DNA from: Chondrilla cf. caribensis
Lineage: Eukaryota; Porifera; Demospongiae; Chondrillida; Chondrillidae
Direction of reading: 5' to 3'
Length of the DNA: 64,000 nt
NCBI GenBank assembly: GCA_964020155.1
Contig: OZ026565.1
Location: 3,475,553-3,539,552 of the forward strand
In this document: positions 20,462 through 33,900 of the stretch, one piece after another
How the letters are laid out: each line of letters starts with the position of its first letter
Position numbering within the stretch: position 1 is the stretch's first letter
The notes under the pieces: generated by a model
What the model was told of the DNA's origin: nothing
Seen by the model: only the letters and a program-made list of their open reading frames with translations
Databases searched by the model: none
Translations under genes and position numbers: made by a program

Positions 20462-22177
20462 TGCCCCGTTTACACAGACCCAGTTAAGCGTGAAAACCAC
20501 AGGCTCAGGTCATCAGCCCTGGGCCTGTGGTTTGTCTGGCCCCGTTTACACCAAATTTTTTGATACTCTCGTGAAGTAGGTCACGGGCTAATTTCAATGA
20601 TATTCATTGCAATATAATGATTTTCGCAGTGATGAATATCATTATAATATAGAAATATACCCCAATATCTTCATTTCTTCAAGCTTATAACATGTTATGT
20701 TAGGGTTTTATTTATGTTTTTTTATTTCATTTTATTTAAAGCTACACCTCGCCCGCCCTTTAATTTTTTGTACCTGGCCTTCAATTTCTTCTGAATCACT
20801 TTCTCTTTGCATTGTGTGGCTGATTTCGTGTAAGGTAACGCGGGGTAATTCCGGTCACGGTTTATTTCCGGTCACTTGTAAGAAGTCAGCTCGCTACTCC
20901 AAAAACCTAAGCGTTCGAGTAAAACTTCAACGCTGTGCTAGTAGTGTTAACACTTAGCTACAACATACCTCACAGCGAAGTCAGTTGCATCCTTCTCGTG
21001 TTCCAGTCGGCCACCTCCTTTAAAAGCGGTAAGTGATAAACCGTCGCGGCTACTTGACAAAACTTCGAACTTTTCCTTCGTACTATCGAAAGAAGAGCAT
21101 CCGTTGAGATGAAACTGTGCATAGTAAAAGTATAATCCTCGAGGAGACTTCGTATCACTTTCGTGGTAGATTCTAGCCTGATTGGTATGGTGAGAACAAC
21201 CTCTAGGTACATCCTTACACAAAGCGTTGCGTAAGCGGCGACGAAAATTAATGTAATAAAGATCTATTGTTTTGAAACAAGTTAGAACACGCGCATCTTA
21301 AAATACCTCCGAAGCAGAACAGGAAGAAATGTCTCTTATGCATAACTGCGTCTCTACGGCCAATGTAGATCCGAATTTCACCCATATTCAGCCATTGACC
21401 GGAAATACCCGTTAACTGCAAATTCCGGGATTTTACAGTGGCATTTTAAAAAGTTTATTTTCTCATACAAGCGAGCGGCTGATCCGAGTTATTCTTCTCT
21501 GCGAAGGAGTATATATGTAGTAGCGTCAGTGGCTATCGTTAACTTGCTTTTCGTTTACTAGTTCAAGAGCTTTCCTCGAGCGAAATCGTTGAACTCGAAG
21601 AGTGACCGGAAATACCCCGTTCTACCTTATCCAGCCTCTCCCAGCTCCCTAGAAATGCGATCAACTATGGCCTAGTTCCTCCTCGAGCCCTCTAACGACT
21701 GAATCTTCTAATATCGGACCATATACCGATCAAGCAGAACACTTCCTCGTTCGTCCAAGACATTTTGTGCAGAAAATCGTGCGGTTACGAGACGGAGGAT
21801 AGAAGAAAATCGGTTCAGCGTTAAAATTCATTTTACTGAAGTTTAGATTCGCAGGTTTAAAGGTGAAACGGTCTCTTTGCAACAGCAACCAGCTAATTTT
21901 ACCAAATCAGCACGAAGCGCTCATGAAATTCTCTTTGTATCGTCGTTCGCTTTTGATCGATCGAAGATGACCGCCATATAAACGTAAAATGCATTTACAC
22001 GAACGTTTCTCAACTGGGCCAACCGCAACTGGGCTGGCCCTTCCCGGTTCGATGTGCAGGACCAGGGCCAGGTGGGCCAGCCCAGTTGCGGTTGGCCCAG
22101 CACCGTTGATGGTCGTCATTTTTAACAGGGCCAAACAGGGCCGATGACGTCATAACTGCGCTCGTGTAAACGGGGTA
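20462..22177. mobile_element. PIF/Harbinger-like MITE in the B intron, with nested insertions
   Basis: The same element as 6124-6796, with TAA duplications at 20459-20461 and 22178-22180 and ends TGCCCCGTTTACACAG and, in reverse complement, TACCCCGTTTACACGA. It is longer than in A because of extra sequence at about 20535-20800, which starts with another CCCCGTTTACAC, and the TA-flanked element at 20833-21627. Confidence 0.65.
20833..21627. mobile_element. 795-base TA-flanked TIR element nested in the MITE
   Basis: The termini AGGTAACGCGGGGTAATTCC and, in reverse complement, AGGTAGAACGGGGTATTTCC are followed by GGTCAC on each side. TA flanks both ends (20831-20832 and 21628-21629). The A copy shows the empty site with a single TA (near 6243). 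Short frames inside it do not resemble a transposase. It is probably a Tc1/mariner-type non-autonomous element inserted after the A/B duplication. Confidence 0.75.
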
Positions 22178-22242
22178 TAAGTTCTTCTGACCTGACAAAA
22201 AACATCTAATACATTGATTTCAAAATCACAAATTGAACTAAC

Positions 22243-22394
22243 CAGCAATGTCCTTTTTCTAGTTCAATGTGGCAATTCACCACCTCTTGCACTGGTGCTG
22301 TTTGTAAAATTGACTCCCTTGACCTTGTAACTAACCTCCAATCGATTTTATCTCTTCTCAGATTGGAATAATGTCTACCAGCTGTTTCACAATC
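22243..22394 (-). other. Inferred non-coding first exon of paralogue B
   Basis: Between the TATA box and the conserved donor. No minus-strand ATG is present. The right end is approximate. Confidence 0.45.
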
Positions 22395-22418
22395 TGAGAG
22401 AGCGTGGCTGTATGTGCC

Positions 22419-22425
22419 TTTTATA
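22419..22425 (-). promoter_or_regulatory. TATA box of paralogue B
   Basis: Minus-strand CTATAAAAGG in the conserved promoter block, 2.75 kb upstream of the B start codon because of the elements in the intron. Confidence 0.65.
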
Positions 22426-22664
22426 GCAGTTGGGGTTAATTAGAGCAGGCCTGAACTTCCTGCCTATGCACCATTCTGGATAATACATGATGATGATGAT
22501 ACTATGATAATATTAATTGTATTCATAATTATTTTTCCTTCAGACTGAGTGTGGTTTCTGATGAACTTCCTGTACAGGATGTGCATGATACAGAATCAGT
22601 ACTGATGTCAGAATAATGTATTCTCCTCCTATAATTAAATGGATATTATATTATATTATTCAAG

Positions 22665-22920
22665 TAACACCTTCCATTTTGTGATGCACATTTCCATTAT
22701 AAAAGGAATCAGGCATGGGTCCACAAATTTGCAAACCCACAAAGATCAAAGGGAGATCAAAGAGTGTTTACACATTCAAAACACAAAACAAATAACAATA
22801 ATCAATTTGTTCAATAAACTTGCAGCTGTTGCAGCTGATGCCTCTATGGGTTTGCAAATTTGTGGACCCATGCCTGATTCCTTTTATAATGGAAATGTTC
22901 ATTACAAAATGGAAGGTGTT
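22665..22920. mobile_element. 256-base long-hairpin MITE upstream of B
   Basis: The left arm (about 22665-22739) and right arm (about 22848-22920) are inverted copies: TAACACCTTCCATTTTGTGA at the left and, at the right end, AAAATGGAAGGTGTT. The A spacer lacks it (7275-7290 reads through from TTCATTG to TATTGATTGCAG), so it inserted after the A/B duplication. Confidence 0.75.
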
Positions 22921-22982
22921 AAGTATTGATTGCAGAACTAGCACAATTCAAAGTAATGTAAATGTGGGTAATAATAATATTG

Positions 22983-22983
<1 letters not shown>

Positions 22984-23040
<57 letters not shown>

Positions 23041-23049
23041 ACACACACA
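22984..23049. repeat. (CA)n microsatellite
   Basis: A CA run homologous to 7344-7430 but shorter. Confidence 0.97.
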
Positions 23050-25487
23050 ATACATTATTATACACATAATTTATCACATATTAATACACATAATTTTATA
23101 CAATGGACAGAGTCAATACATGTATTTTCATATTTGAACACCCATGCATATAAGTAGACTCGTGAAGCATGCAGCCTGTGTACACACATAATAGGGATAC
23201 ATAAGTAGTATTTTTTTAATAAGAAAATCCATTTTAATTACAAATTGAATTTATTCATTCATTGATGTTTATTTGAAGATGAATCTGACAATCCATACAC
23301 CAAACTATAGGACTGGTTCATGTACTGTGCTAGTATGCATCATGTACATTGCATGACAGCCGTAGACAGATACAAACTAATGTATTATGTCATACATAAA
23401 ATAATTATATATTACTTTTAGCTTGCAGCTGTAAAAATATGTTGTGTCAGGCTGTGAGCAATCTCAGATTGTGTACGTGTTTTGTTTGTCTTCACTACTC
23501 AAATGATTGATGAGTTGGATTCGCTGTAGTAATTTCTTGAGTGTTAAGAGGTAAGAGCCATGGAAGTCGGAAGATATGGTTCACTAGTTCCTGTTTTGCA
23601 TAACGAATGTTAATCAGTACAATGCAATCATTAGTCTCATTCTTAGCCTATTTACATGGACCATGGGCAAGAATGTAGTACTCACATAATCGTGCACAGA
23701 AATACATACACAGGTGCGAATGTATGCACATGTACACACAGACACATCCAAGCATACACAAAGCTATCCACATATTACACACATTACGCATGTATGTCAG
23801 CATGATAATTTTTATATGAATTTAGTATTTGAATATGTATATACTCATAGTTATCAACTTTACCCAATCATTCCGAACATTCACGGATTCAGTGTTAACG
23901 TTCCACCGACCATGACTAAAACCGCAGGGTGTAGAATCCGATCGTTGTTATTTCAATCGCCTTCAGAAGTTCAATCATAATTGACAAGCAGTCGCTTCTA
24001 ATCGATCTAGCTGTTTCATCGTCATTCGTCATTTTCTGGTAGAATGAATTTCCAGCCTGTTCGATTTTCGTTCGGCAGTGTTCAGCATCCTAATGAACAA
24101 TTTAAGTTTTGGAAAGAAATTTTCGTAGGTTCTTCGTCACGTCAATTTTTCAACCCAACAAAAGGTAAAAGGTCACGAATACTTTCGGATGGGGCTTTCC
24201 ATTGGAGTTAGTTCCTCAATAACCGACTCTTCGATTCGTCAGTGCGTTTGACAGCCATTTGCAATATGACGTCATAATCTGGTTGCTCATGTTCATCACA
24301 CCATCGAGCGTCTATAATCACACTAGTCTACTTTTTGTTGTGGAAAATGCAATAGTAAACTAGTAAGCACTGGTTAGCACTAAATACAGTATAATATTTT
24401 TGACAAGGTTCTAGACTACTTCAGCAGTTATCAAGCACAATCAATAGTGCTAAATGTGCGTATAATATATTTGTTGAGCCGTTTTGGCCACAGCACGTTG
24501 GTATACATTTTTGCAGTGCCAGTGCAGGCAGTGCTGCAAATTATTTTAGAGAATATTCCGAGGCACATAGGTATAGATACGTAAGTGTCCCTGAAGGTAA
24601 CTTTCAAGGGTTGTAAATAGTGTAGTTAGCAAAAACCTTTTTAGTAATAGTTATTTTAATGACTACAGAAATTAGAAATTTAGTTATAGTATAGCTAATT
24701 TCTAGATTTTAGTTATATATAGTTACAGTTTTTGCCTTAAAATGCAACTAATCTATAGTTACAGTCATTGTTACAGTAATCATGTGTACTTTACATGTAC
24801 ACTCTACCGTCATCATATGCTCATGCATGCGTTCGCAGTTCTAGTCTCCATCAATCTGTATCTGAATACACCATTTCCACTCGATCATTGAGAAATTTTA
24901 TAATTATACTGATATGGTCTTCTTGTACCCGCGCATAGTCTTGTTAAAGTACAGTAACCATATTAATATTTGCCGCAGATATTTGATTATTGTTTTTAGG
25001 GACATTGATCATGACATTGTACACTTTTAGTTACAGTTATAGTTTTTTGAAGGTGACTCCTGTACTTTTACTTGGTTACAGTTATGATTAACTGAAAGGT
25101 CCAGAGCATTACTTAAATATATTTTAGTTATAGTTATTATTAATCAAAGCAACACTAGTTGGCAACTGCATGTGCCAAATTAACATGTACTATAAATGCT
25201 GCTGAATAGTTTTAGACATGGAATCTGAATTAATTTTGTAAGTGTACTAAAATGTATATCTCACTAAGTTCATGAACTGTTATAACATGTATAGTGGGCA
25301 GTGGTGGTACACCTGCTCTGTTCCACACCAGAAAAAGTCTTGACTGAGTTCTGATTTTAATTTCTTGCATAAGTTCATATTTTACCTTAAATTATGTGTC
25401 GAAGTATCCAAGCTGTTGTAACTGTTATTGCTTCATATGTTATATATACGCACATATAGATTTGTACTTGGTGACCATGAGCATATA
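23050..25487. other. Conserved intergenic spacer upstream of B, no gene seen
   Basis: Near-identical to the A spacer but without the 175-base MITE and the 558-base insertion. It keeps the TGACGTCA palindrome near 24267. No coding sequence is apparent. Confidence 0.6.
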
Positions 25488-25709
25488 TACTAGTACTAGT
25501 TGAATAGGATATTATGTTATGTAATGAGTTTGTAATCGGCTAGCAATACTACAGAGTGGTGTACTAGTACTAGTTGAATAGGATATTATGTTATGTAATG
25601 AGTTTGTAATCGGCTAGCAATACTACAGAGTGGTGTACTAGTACTAGTTGAATAGGATATTATGTTATGTAATGAGCTTGTAATCGGCTAGCAATACTAC
25701 AGAGTGGTG
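25488..25709. repeat. 74-base minisatellite, three copies
   Basis: Units start at 25488, 25562 and 25636. There is one more copy than in the A-B spacer. Confidence 0.9.
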
Positions 25710-26529
25710 TACATGTAAAGATATCAGACAGTGTGTTAATCATAACATGTACAATTGAGACTCTATAAGGAGACCATTGTGACCAGCAATAAAAATTTTG
25801 ATAATTAATTTCTGATCGCTACAAGGTTTTGCAGTACCTCCACATTATATGGTGTATGCATATAATATATGTGTTATAATATATATTATAATATGTTACA
25901 TTGGGACCCTGGCTAGGGAGGCTGTGGTTATACAACAGCAATAAAATATCATTATTGCTGGTGAACACAAGATGCATAATGATAAAGCACACTCTTTTCA
26001 CCATTTTGTCTGTGTCTGAGCTTTCAAATAGCTAAATTAAATGTTAAAGTATAATTCTTTTAAATCAAGTTTAAAAATTAGTGGGGCTACTTTCTCTGCA
26101 CTTGAATTACTTGAGTTTCAGGTATTCTTATTTAATGTAGGAGACTGTTAGCCATAAGCTATTTAAGTGACACCCACGAAGAAAAGGAGTATACAGAAAG
26201 TAAAAACGAATAAATATGAAATAAAATAGAATAAAATAAGTAATACATTGAGATTGATGAATAAATAAATGGAGGATTAATAAATATGTACATATGTACA
26301 GATAGAAAAATATAAAAGAAACACTGACTATAGAATTAACATTTGTGCATGCACATGCAATGAACAGAAATATAAAAGCATGTAGATGCTCAATAAGAGA
26401 AAATTGTTTACAAAGAGTTGAGAAATTTTTGAAATCAGTGGCTCCTCAAACATGCACTGGTGATGGCCTTCAAGCAGAAGCACCCATGAAACTGAAAGAC
26501 CTCTGACCCAGAGAAGTACTAAGAGGAGG

Positions 26530-26950
26530 CAGATTAAGTTGAGAAGATGAGGAAGAGGTTCAGATTAGCATGGTTCAGACGGAGTTGAAGTAATGTCTGG
26601 ATGGAGGAAACACTGCCACTGACAATGTAGATGGTGGTATCATTGGTGAACAGAACTGTAGAGTCTGGAGGATGGATAGAAGGAAGATCGTTGATGAAGG
26701 CAGAAAAGAGGGTGGGACCCAGTACACAGCCTTGATCGAGGGACTCCAGAGGAAGGGAAGGTAGAAGAAGAGTAAGAGTCAGTAACACAAGTCATGTGGC
26801 AATGATTTGAAAGATATGATTAAAACCAGGAGACAGCAGAAGCAGAGAGGCCAAGGTTGGATAGTTTGGATAACAGAAGTTTATGGTTGACAGCGTCGAA
26901 GGTCTTGGTGATGTCAAGGAAGATGACTCCTACAAATTTCTTGGTATCAA
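26530..26950 (-). pseudogene. Non-LTR retrotransposon reverse-transcriptase remnant
   Basis: The minus strand encodes QGCVLGPTLFSAFINDLP (motif B) followed by LFTNDTTIY (motif C, with one catalytic aspartate changed to asparagine), and upstream a motif A region like LDFxKTFDAVNH. An in-frame stop lies after the motif A region (VVSWF, stop, SYLSN). It is the duplicate of 11640-12022, with motif B better preserved. Confidence 0.8.
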
Positions 26951-27915
26951 GGGTATCCTTTTTAAAAGCCTTCGCTGAAGATAGTAAGCTTCACAAAGCC
27001 GTTGGGTTTGAATTCTAGCCCAATTTCTAACTCTTGGCATTTCAAATTTGGCCCCTTTTTTCACACAATATAATTTATAAGTTGTAATATTAATTCACTG
27101 TTGCAGTTACGCATTGGAATGCATTTTATGTATTGTCTATCCATAATAATATTATTTGCAATAAGAAATAGAAATTGCTAACACTTGAAAAACCTGGTTG
27201 GTTGAGTTGCCCATAACTATGGAGATTGGGTATGCGGGGTTCTACTATAATTATTGCTGGTCACCACAGGGCATGTATATATTACATCCCATTGTCGTGT
27301 ACATGCAAATATTTGATAATATGCGTAAATATGTACCATTCCTAATAGGGAAGTCAAGTGATATTAATGGTGAATGGTAAATTAAATTCATTTAATATGA
27401 TTAATAATTCATAATAATGGTAAATTTGCTGGTCACCATGAGATGTGTACACATACTCTACTATAAGAAATGTAATGGAGATACAGTCTACGTGGCTTGG
27501 CATGGCTTGTTGTCCTCTGAATATAGTCTATATAAGATGAGTGCATGTAGAGATTCCTATATTATTTATTAGAAATATTGAAATTTATACATCCTTGTTT
27601 ATAAGACTATGCATGAATTAGTTAATCACCAATATTATAATGATTTTGGATAGTAATTATATATAAACCAAATAAAGCATTGATTTATAAAATATGCCTC
27701 AGTCTTGAATCTGGTATGAAATTATTCTAAAATATATAATAATAACTGAGCTGGCCTACATGAAGTAATATGGTGTTTTCTCCATTGATACTACTGTCTG
27801 CTATCTAATATGTAGTTATAGTAAAAATGATCATAATAATGCGATGATAAAAGAATTCTAGATTACTTATTTTGTGGCCTACATTATTTCTGATCCTTGA
27901 ACTTCCTTGATTCAA

Positions 27916-30900
27916 TCAACATCCCTCCAAGATGCAGTTGATTTTGATGGGCATCTTAGCGAGGTAGTCCATTCCAATGAGGCAGTTCAGTGTCTCAATC
28001 TGGACATGCTGATTCTCTGGTCCCTCAAACCAGTCCTTCAGAATAACTGTCGGTTTGTTGGGATCGAAAACCTCACACAATGGAGCTGTTTTCTTTCCTT
28101 CATCAGGCGGTGGAGTTGTTGGCGAAGGTGTGGTTGGTGGAGTTGTGGTTGGCGGAGTTGTGGTTGGTGGACCAGTAGTTGGTGGAGTTGTGGTTGGCGG
28201 AGGTGTGGTTGGCGGAGTTGTGGTTGGTGGACCAGTAGTTGGTGCATCAGTAAATGGTTCAGCTGAGGGGGGTGCAGATGTGCCTCTAGATCCACCTCTA
28301 GTCCTACCTCTAGTCCTACCTCTAGATCTATCCCTAGGCCTATTCCTTGTCCTAGGTTTATTGTTTGGTTTTCTCACAAGCATTTTCCAGAAATTAATTT
28401 GATGTGAAGCATCTTCTTCATCCAAGGTCCCCAGTCTTGTGATATCTTTCTGGTTGCTCTCCTGCTTCTCATATTCTTCCTGCTTATTCCAGTGTGAGTT
28501 GATGGATGTCTTCCAAGCCATTCTAGCATAGCGCTTCCTCTTGGCTGTGCAGTCAGTATTGTTGAAAGAGTAGAGATCGACACTCTCTGGAGGAGGTTTT
28601 CCGTTGCATGCGTTAAAGGGTTCTGTGCCCTCGTTGGCAAAGAAAATCACAGAAACAATGCGAATGATGAGATTGTTGTCCTTTCTATCAAATCGTATGT
28701 TTTGTGCATCATATGGAAGTATGATTGTGTCAGTTGCACTATCATTTGCATTGTTGTCAATCATCTTCGTTCCTCTGGCATTAGTCAAATCGTACGTGTC
28801 CTTACCTCCTCCTCCTATGAGCACATCGTATCCTCCATTAGCTATGAGGATGTCATCTCCATTCATACCTGAAACGGTGTTATCTGCCAATCCAGCAGTT
28901 ATCAAGGTATCATCATAAGGTGTCCCATACACATTCTCTATCGATTGGATGTAATCTACTCCAAAACTGTGGTAGACATCACTATTGACTAGATCGACTA
29001 CAATACCAATTAATTCAGTGGGATGTCCAAGGAAAACAGCTGTATCCACCCCAGGTCCTCCCACCATGTCATTGTGACCTAGTCCCGGCAAGAACGTATC
29101 ATCTCCTGGTCCACCATCCATCATATCGGTGTCAATTCCACCAACAAGTATATCGTGCCCATCTCCACCCTCAAGGGTATTATTTCCATCTCCTCCTCTG
29201 AGAACATCGTTTCCTGGTCCACCAGAGATGTGGTCGTCCCACACACCACCTTGTAAGGTATTGTTCCTGGAGTTCCCAATGATGTGGTTGCTGAAGTTGT
29301 CTGCTCCATAGTTTGTGACAACTTTGGCAAACTTGTCATGGTTTAGATCTACGTACTGTCCTGTTTTGTCGTTAGCCTTGTCAATGCCTACAATAACTGG
29401 TTGGTAATGATTATATTCCGGCAGAACACATGTAAATCCATCAGATGTTTGTATTTGCATGTGTTGTGTCTTGTCCTTATTCTTGATGTAGTCTACCAGC
29501 CAAATTTCATCATTTTTACCAAATTCATCCAAAGTTGACATTTTAATAAACAAGTGTTCATTCTGAAAGTCTTTGATAACCTCAAATCCATCAAGTGGAT
29601 ATTTGAGGATCAAAGTATCTGTAACACCATCTTCAGCTTTGTTATAAAGTTTATAGTTATATCCATCCTTAAAGCTATAAATGTATGTATCACTTCCATC
29701 CATACCCGTAACACTCTGACTCGAACCTTTTCGCATATCCAAATAATTATCGAGGTCATTTCCTTTCACTGCATGGGACCACTCTTCATTAATTGGACCG
29801 ATCGCTTTTTGTACAGTTTTCCACTTTGGAAGATTCAGATCACGGTCTATAGATCCTTCAACTGCAGAATCATCAACTATGAGGGGTGTCTTTTCTGTGA
29901 AGGGTTCCTCTGTTGGTAGTTGAAAAGTAACCCCATCCAGTGTTTGAATTTGTAAGTGTTGATATCTTGGTCCCAGTTGCCAATTGAGAAGTATTGCTTC
30001 CACATCATCATCTGCATTCTTTGAATGGATTCTCAGGTTATTACCACTTGGCTCAACAATCACATTGTCATAATCGACTGGAAACATAATGAGATCTGTC
30101 TCTTCGTCATAGGCAAAGTTGTTAATAGTGTCAATAGAGTCTCCCTCATGCATAACATAGCCATCAAGTCCCTCCCCACCGGTTAAGTAATCCTTTCCTT
30201 TACCTCCCATGAGGAGATTCTTGTATCTGTGTCCAATAATTGTATCATCCGATTCACTTCCGATAACCCCGATCACAGGTTCATTTCTGTATGCATCATT
30301 CTTTGACAGGTCAAGATATCCTTGGTCTTCTGGACCAATTGACACCAGGAATGGATGGAGAGTGGGGTTGCCACTATCGTCCTCCTCGATCTTGTAACCG
30401 AAGGAATCATTTGCAAACAACTTGACATGACGATATGCTTCGCTTTGAAACCAGTTGTCAAGGGTAATCCTTGGTTCCTTGTCATACTCAATTACTAGGT
30501 TCATTCCAGATTTATGCAGTGAGAGAGAAGTATGTGGAATTCCCAGAAAAATGACGTCCATTTCTTCATCTTCAGCATGGTTGTCAATAGTTATGTAGAA
30601 AGTGGTATCTGATGTGTGAACTGTGAGGTTGTATCTGTCTGCCCCATTTCCACCCTTGAAGAATTCTTCTCTCCCACCCTCACTCACAATGGTATTTTCA
30701 CAATCGTTTCCCACGATATAATCATCACCATCTGTTCCTTCTATGTACTCCACGTGTGTGTAGTTGGGCTGCGTTCCATCCACATGACTGAATCCTATGA
30801 GGCCATATGGTATGGTCAGTATGGATCCATCTTTCTGTGCCGAAACTGTGAATATGACCCCATCTGATGTTTTGAAGTGCATGTGTTGATAAGCTTCACT

Positions 30901-33900
30901 CCAAAACCAACTGTCAATTATCACGCTCAAGGGAATTTCAGGATCCAATGAAGTGACATTCAAATTCAAATCAACCCTGTGAATATGAAGACTCTCATAG
31001 GTTCTGTTGATGACCAAGTAGTCATCGACTTTGTCCATAGCAAAGTTGTTGACAGTAGTGTGTGTGGAGTGGTAACTTATGAAGTAAGAATCTGATCCCT
31101 CTCCACCTCTAACTAAGTTGTTTTGAGGGCCAAGGTAGAATATGTCATCTCCACCCATCCCATGAATGATGTAGTGATAGTCTTCAAGGGTGTAATTCAA
31201 ATCTGCCTCAGGGGGGAGCTCTTGAATAGCAATGAATGTGTTGTCATTCTTGTTCCCGATGTACTTTCCATGAATGGTCTCTCGATCAGGGTCCAATCCG
31301 CCTATGATGCTTTTCTTATCCACCGGAATGAACCAGAGAACCTTGACTTTTTCTTCAGTGAACTTTACATTATTGGTCTCTCCCACTCCCATCACTATGC
31401 CCGTGACATCTTTGTCAAAGTGGAGCTCTTCGTGATGAAGGACTTCGTTTCCTTCAATGTCTGTCATCATCATGGTCAAATCCGCTGTGTTGTCATCATG
31501 TAGCTCAAAGGTGATGTCACCTCCATCCCATGATACTTGACCTCCAGCAAAGTTTATTGTTACTGAATCAGGACCTGCTGCTATATCATAATAGTTGCGG
31601 TAGTCGGATAAATTTCTCAACAATTCCTGGTCTTCCTCGTACTGGGCATCTAACTTTTTGGATTTGTGTGGAGCTGTGAAGATGCCTCCAGTGGCAAAAT
31701 CTAGCATATCCAGAATGGCATCTTTAACTCCTCTGAAGAATGCAGCAACTTTTTCTCCAACACTAGCATCTGGTGGGAGAGCATCAAATTCTCTTTTGAT
31801 ATCTGCATAGTAAACATCAAGGCTCAGTCTGTCTGCCATGAGAATTAGTGAGAGTGGCTCAAACTCAGGACCCAAGAAGTCAATAATCCCTATTGCTGCA
31901 TCCAACACAGCATCCACATATCCTATGGGAGTACCCTCTTTAACATCTTGTTCTATATTATATAAGGTGAATAAGGTACCCACCCATGGTACACCTTTGA
32001 GGAATTTCACTGCTTTGCCCATGCAACTTAGCTCCTTGGCAGCTTCACCTGCAAGCACTTCAGCACCTCTGTCTCCTACTTCTTCTTCTGCTATTTCGTT
32101 AACCTCATAGACATCATTCTTATATCTTTTGGACCATGCCTTTGAGACACCTCTGACGATTCTTTTATCGAGGCTAAACATTTGGCTTATTCCATGTGCA
32201 GTTTGCAGTATCCCCATAACCCCCTCATATGTCTTGTGTTGATTAAAACTGTCTATCACTCCCTGTATTCCAAGTACCGTTCCATAAAATGCCTCAATGT
32301 TACCAATCACACCTTCGGGAGAAACCTTTTGCTCCTTCATCTCACGAAATATACCATCTGAGGAGAGCTTGGATTCATCAATCTCTGCTTCCATCTCTTC
32401 TCGATTTGAAGGTTCATCTGGATCATATGCAGTGAACTCCACTTTTGAACTACCTTTCTCGTATTTCACAGATTCTTTGTCTATTTTGAATCCCTTTCCA
32501 TGCTCAAGTAAAACCTTTTCCATCTGCTCAGAGAGGTAAACCTGATCTCTACCAATGGCTTGAGATGTTCTTGATGACAAGCTATGGTCTAGATTTCGTG
32601 AAAACACACGGAATTCATTTCGTGCTGTTGCTCTTTCTGGAGGGGTTACTACTCTCCCATCCCATGGAGCATTTCTGAGTGGACCATGAGCTACTTTGCC
32701 TATTTCGGGAGGAGTGAAAATGATACAGTCAGAACCAAGGTCTGGCTCTATACCCACAACACCTCCCATGCAATAATCCACTTCATCAATAACACGCTCT
32801 CTCACTGATACACTCCCAGTGTCAATATCAGTGCTGTCTGGCCTTGCCTTGATGTAGTTCCCAAATAGTTGCATTCCCTGTCTAGCATTGCCAACCTCCA
32901 GTCCTGATAACCACTGACCTACCATTCGGGAAAAGTGCAGTTTCAAAACATCCATCTGGGGTAACTCGTCCAAATATTTGCTTCCCCAAAGCTCATCCCT
33001 GTGTCCTGTGTACTTGATGGGTGCTATGTGTCCTTGGACCATAGGGTGACCGTGGAAGAATTCAACATGAGTCAGGGAATCATGGTTGTACAAATCCATG
33101 GCCAGTCTACTAGTCGTCCAAGATCGATAGTCGCGAATAGATTCAGATACAAATAGAGATACCCCTGCAATGGCATTGTAGACACTTTCGTCATTCACTC
33201 TTATGCTATCATTTCTTCCCAACATCCACATCTGTGATTCTGGGAAGAAGTAGCTGTCCGTTTTGGGCATGATGGTTGGATAATCCGTCTTTTCCAGTGA
33301 TGGAAATTTCACGTCCGTGTTTTTTGTGTCATCTGGATGACGTGGATTTTCGGCATGAATAATGCCGAAAATCCTGACAGCAAAAGCATCCATGTCAGAT
33401 CCACCTTTGGCCGATTCATACTTCATACTCAAAACCCACTGACCAAATCTGTAGTAGACATATTTGTCTTTAAATTCATTGCCGTCCTCATCCTTGTTGA
33501 TGTATACCCCATTGTCACTGTGAGGGTACTGAAATCCTCTTTCTCCAAAGAGTTTTATATCTTTTGCAATGTCCTCTTTGGCAGTATATTCTCTTACTTG
33601 CATGTCCACGATTAAGTCATCTGCATACCTGCGAACTAGTTTCCATGGAGAAATAGCTCCCAGCCAGTAGTCTGGAACTGTAATGTGATCAAATACTGTT
33701 TTTGTCACTCTACTCAAAATATTGAACAGATCATCAGAATCAAAGTAAAACACCTCATCTACTCCTCCTTCAGTACTAGTGACAGTCATAAGCAAGTGGT
33801 CTAACGTGGAAGCAAAGGACAAGAGGCTTTCCTCCTCCAAGCTCTCCGCATCCTCTTCCATTACTTCGTATAATTCATCACTTGTTATTGGCTTCACTGC

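Larger units (their letters stand above)
19707..22242 (-). other. Inferred 5' intron of paralogue B
   Basis: The donor CTG|GTTAGT (GT at 22242-22241) and acceptor TTGTATTTCAG (AG at 19708-19707) match the A intron. It contains the promoter-block duplicate at 19935-20110 and a Harbinger-like element with a nested insertion (20462-22177). The remainder is AT-rich, non-coding and nearly the same as A. Confidence 0.55.

Noticed and set aside
20947..21222. A 91-codon frame inside the nested TA-flanked element.
   Set aside because: No similarity to any transposase motif and no second copy to compare.
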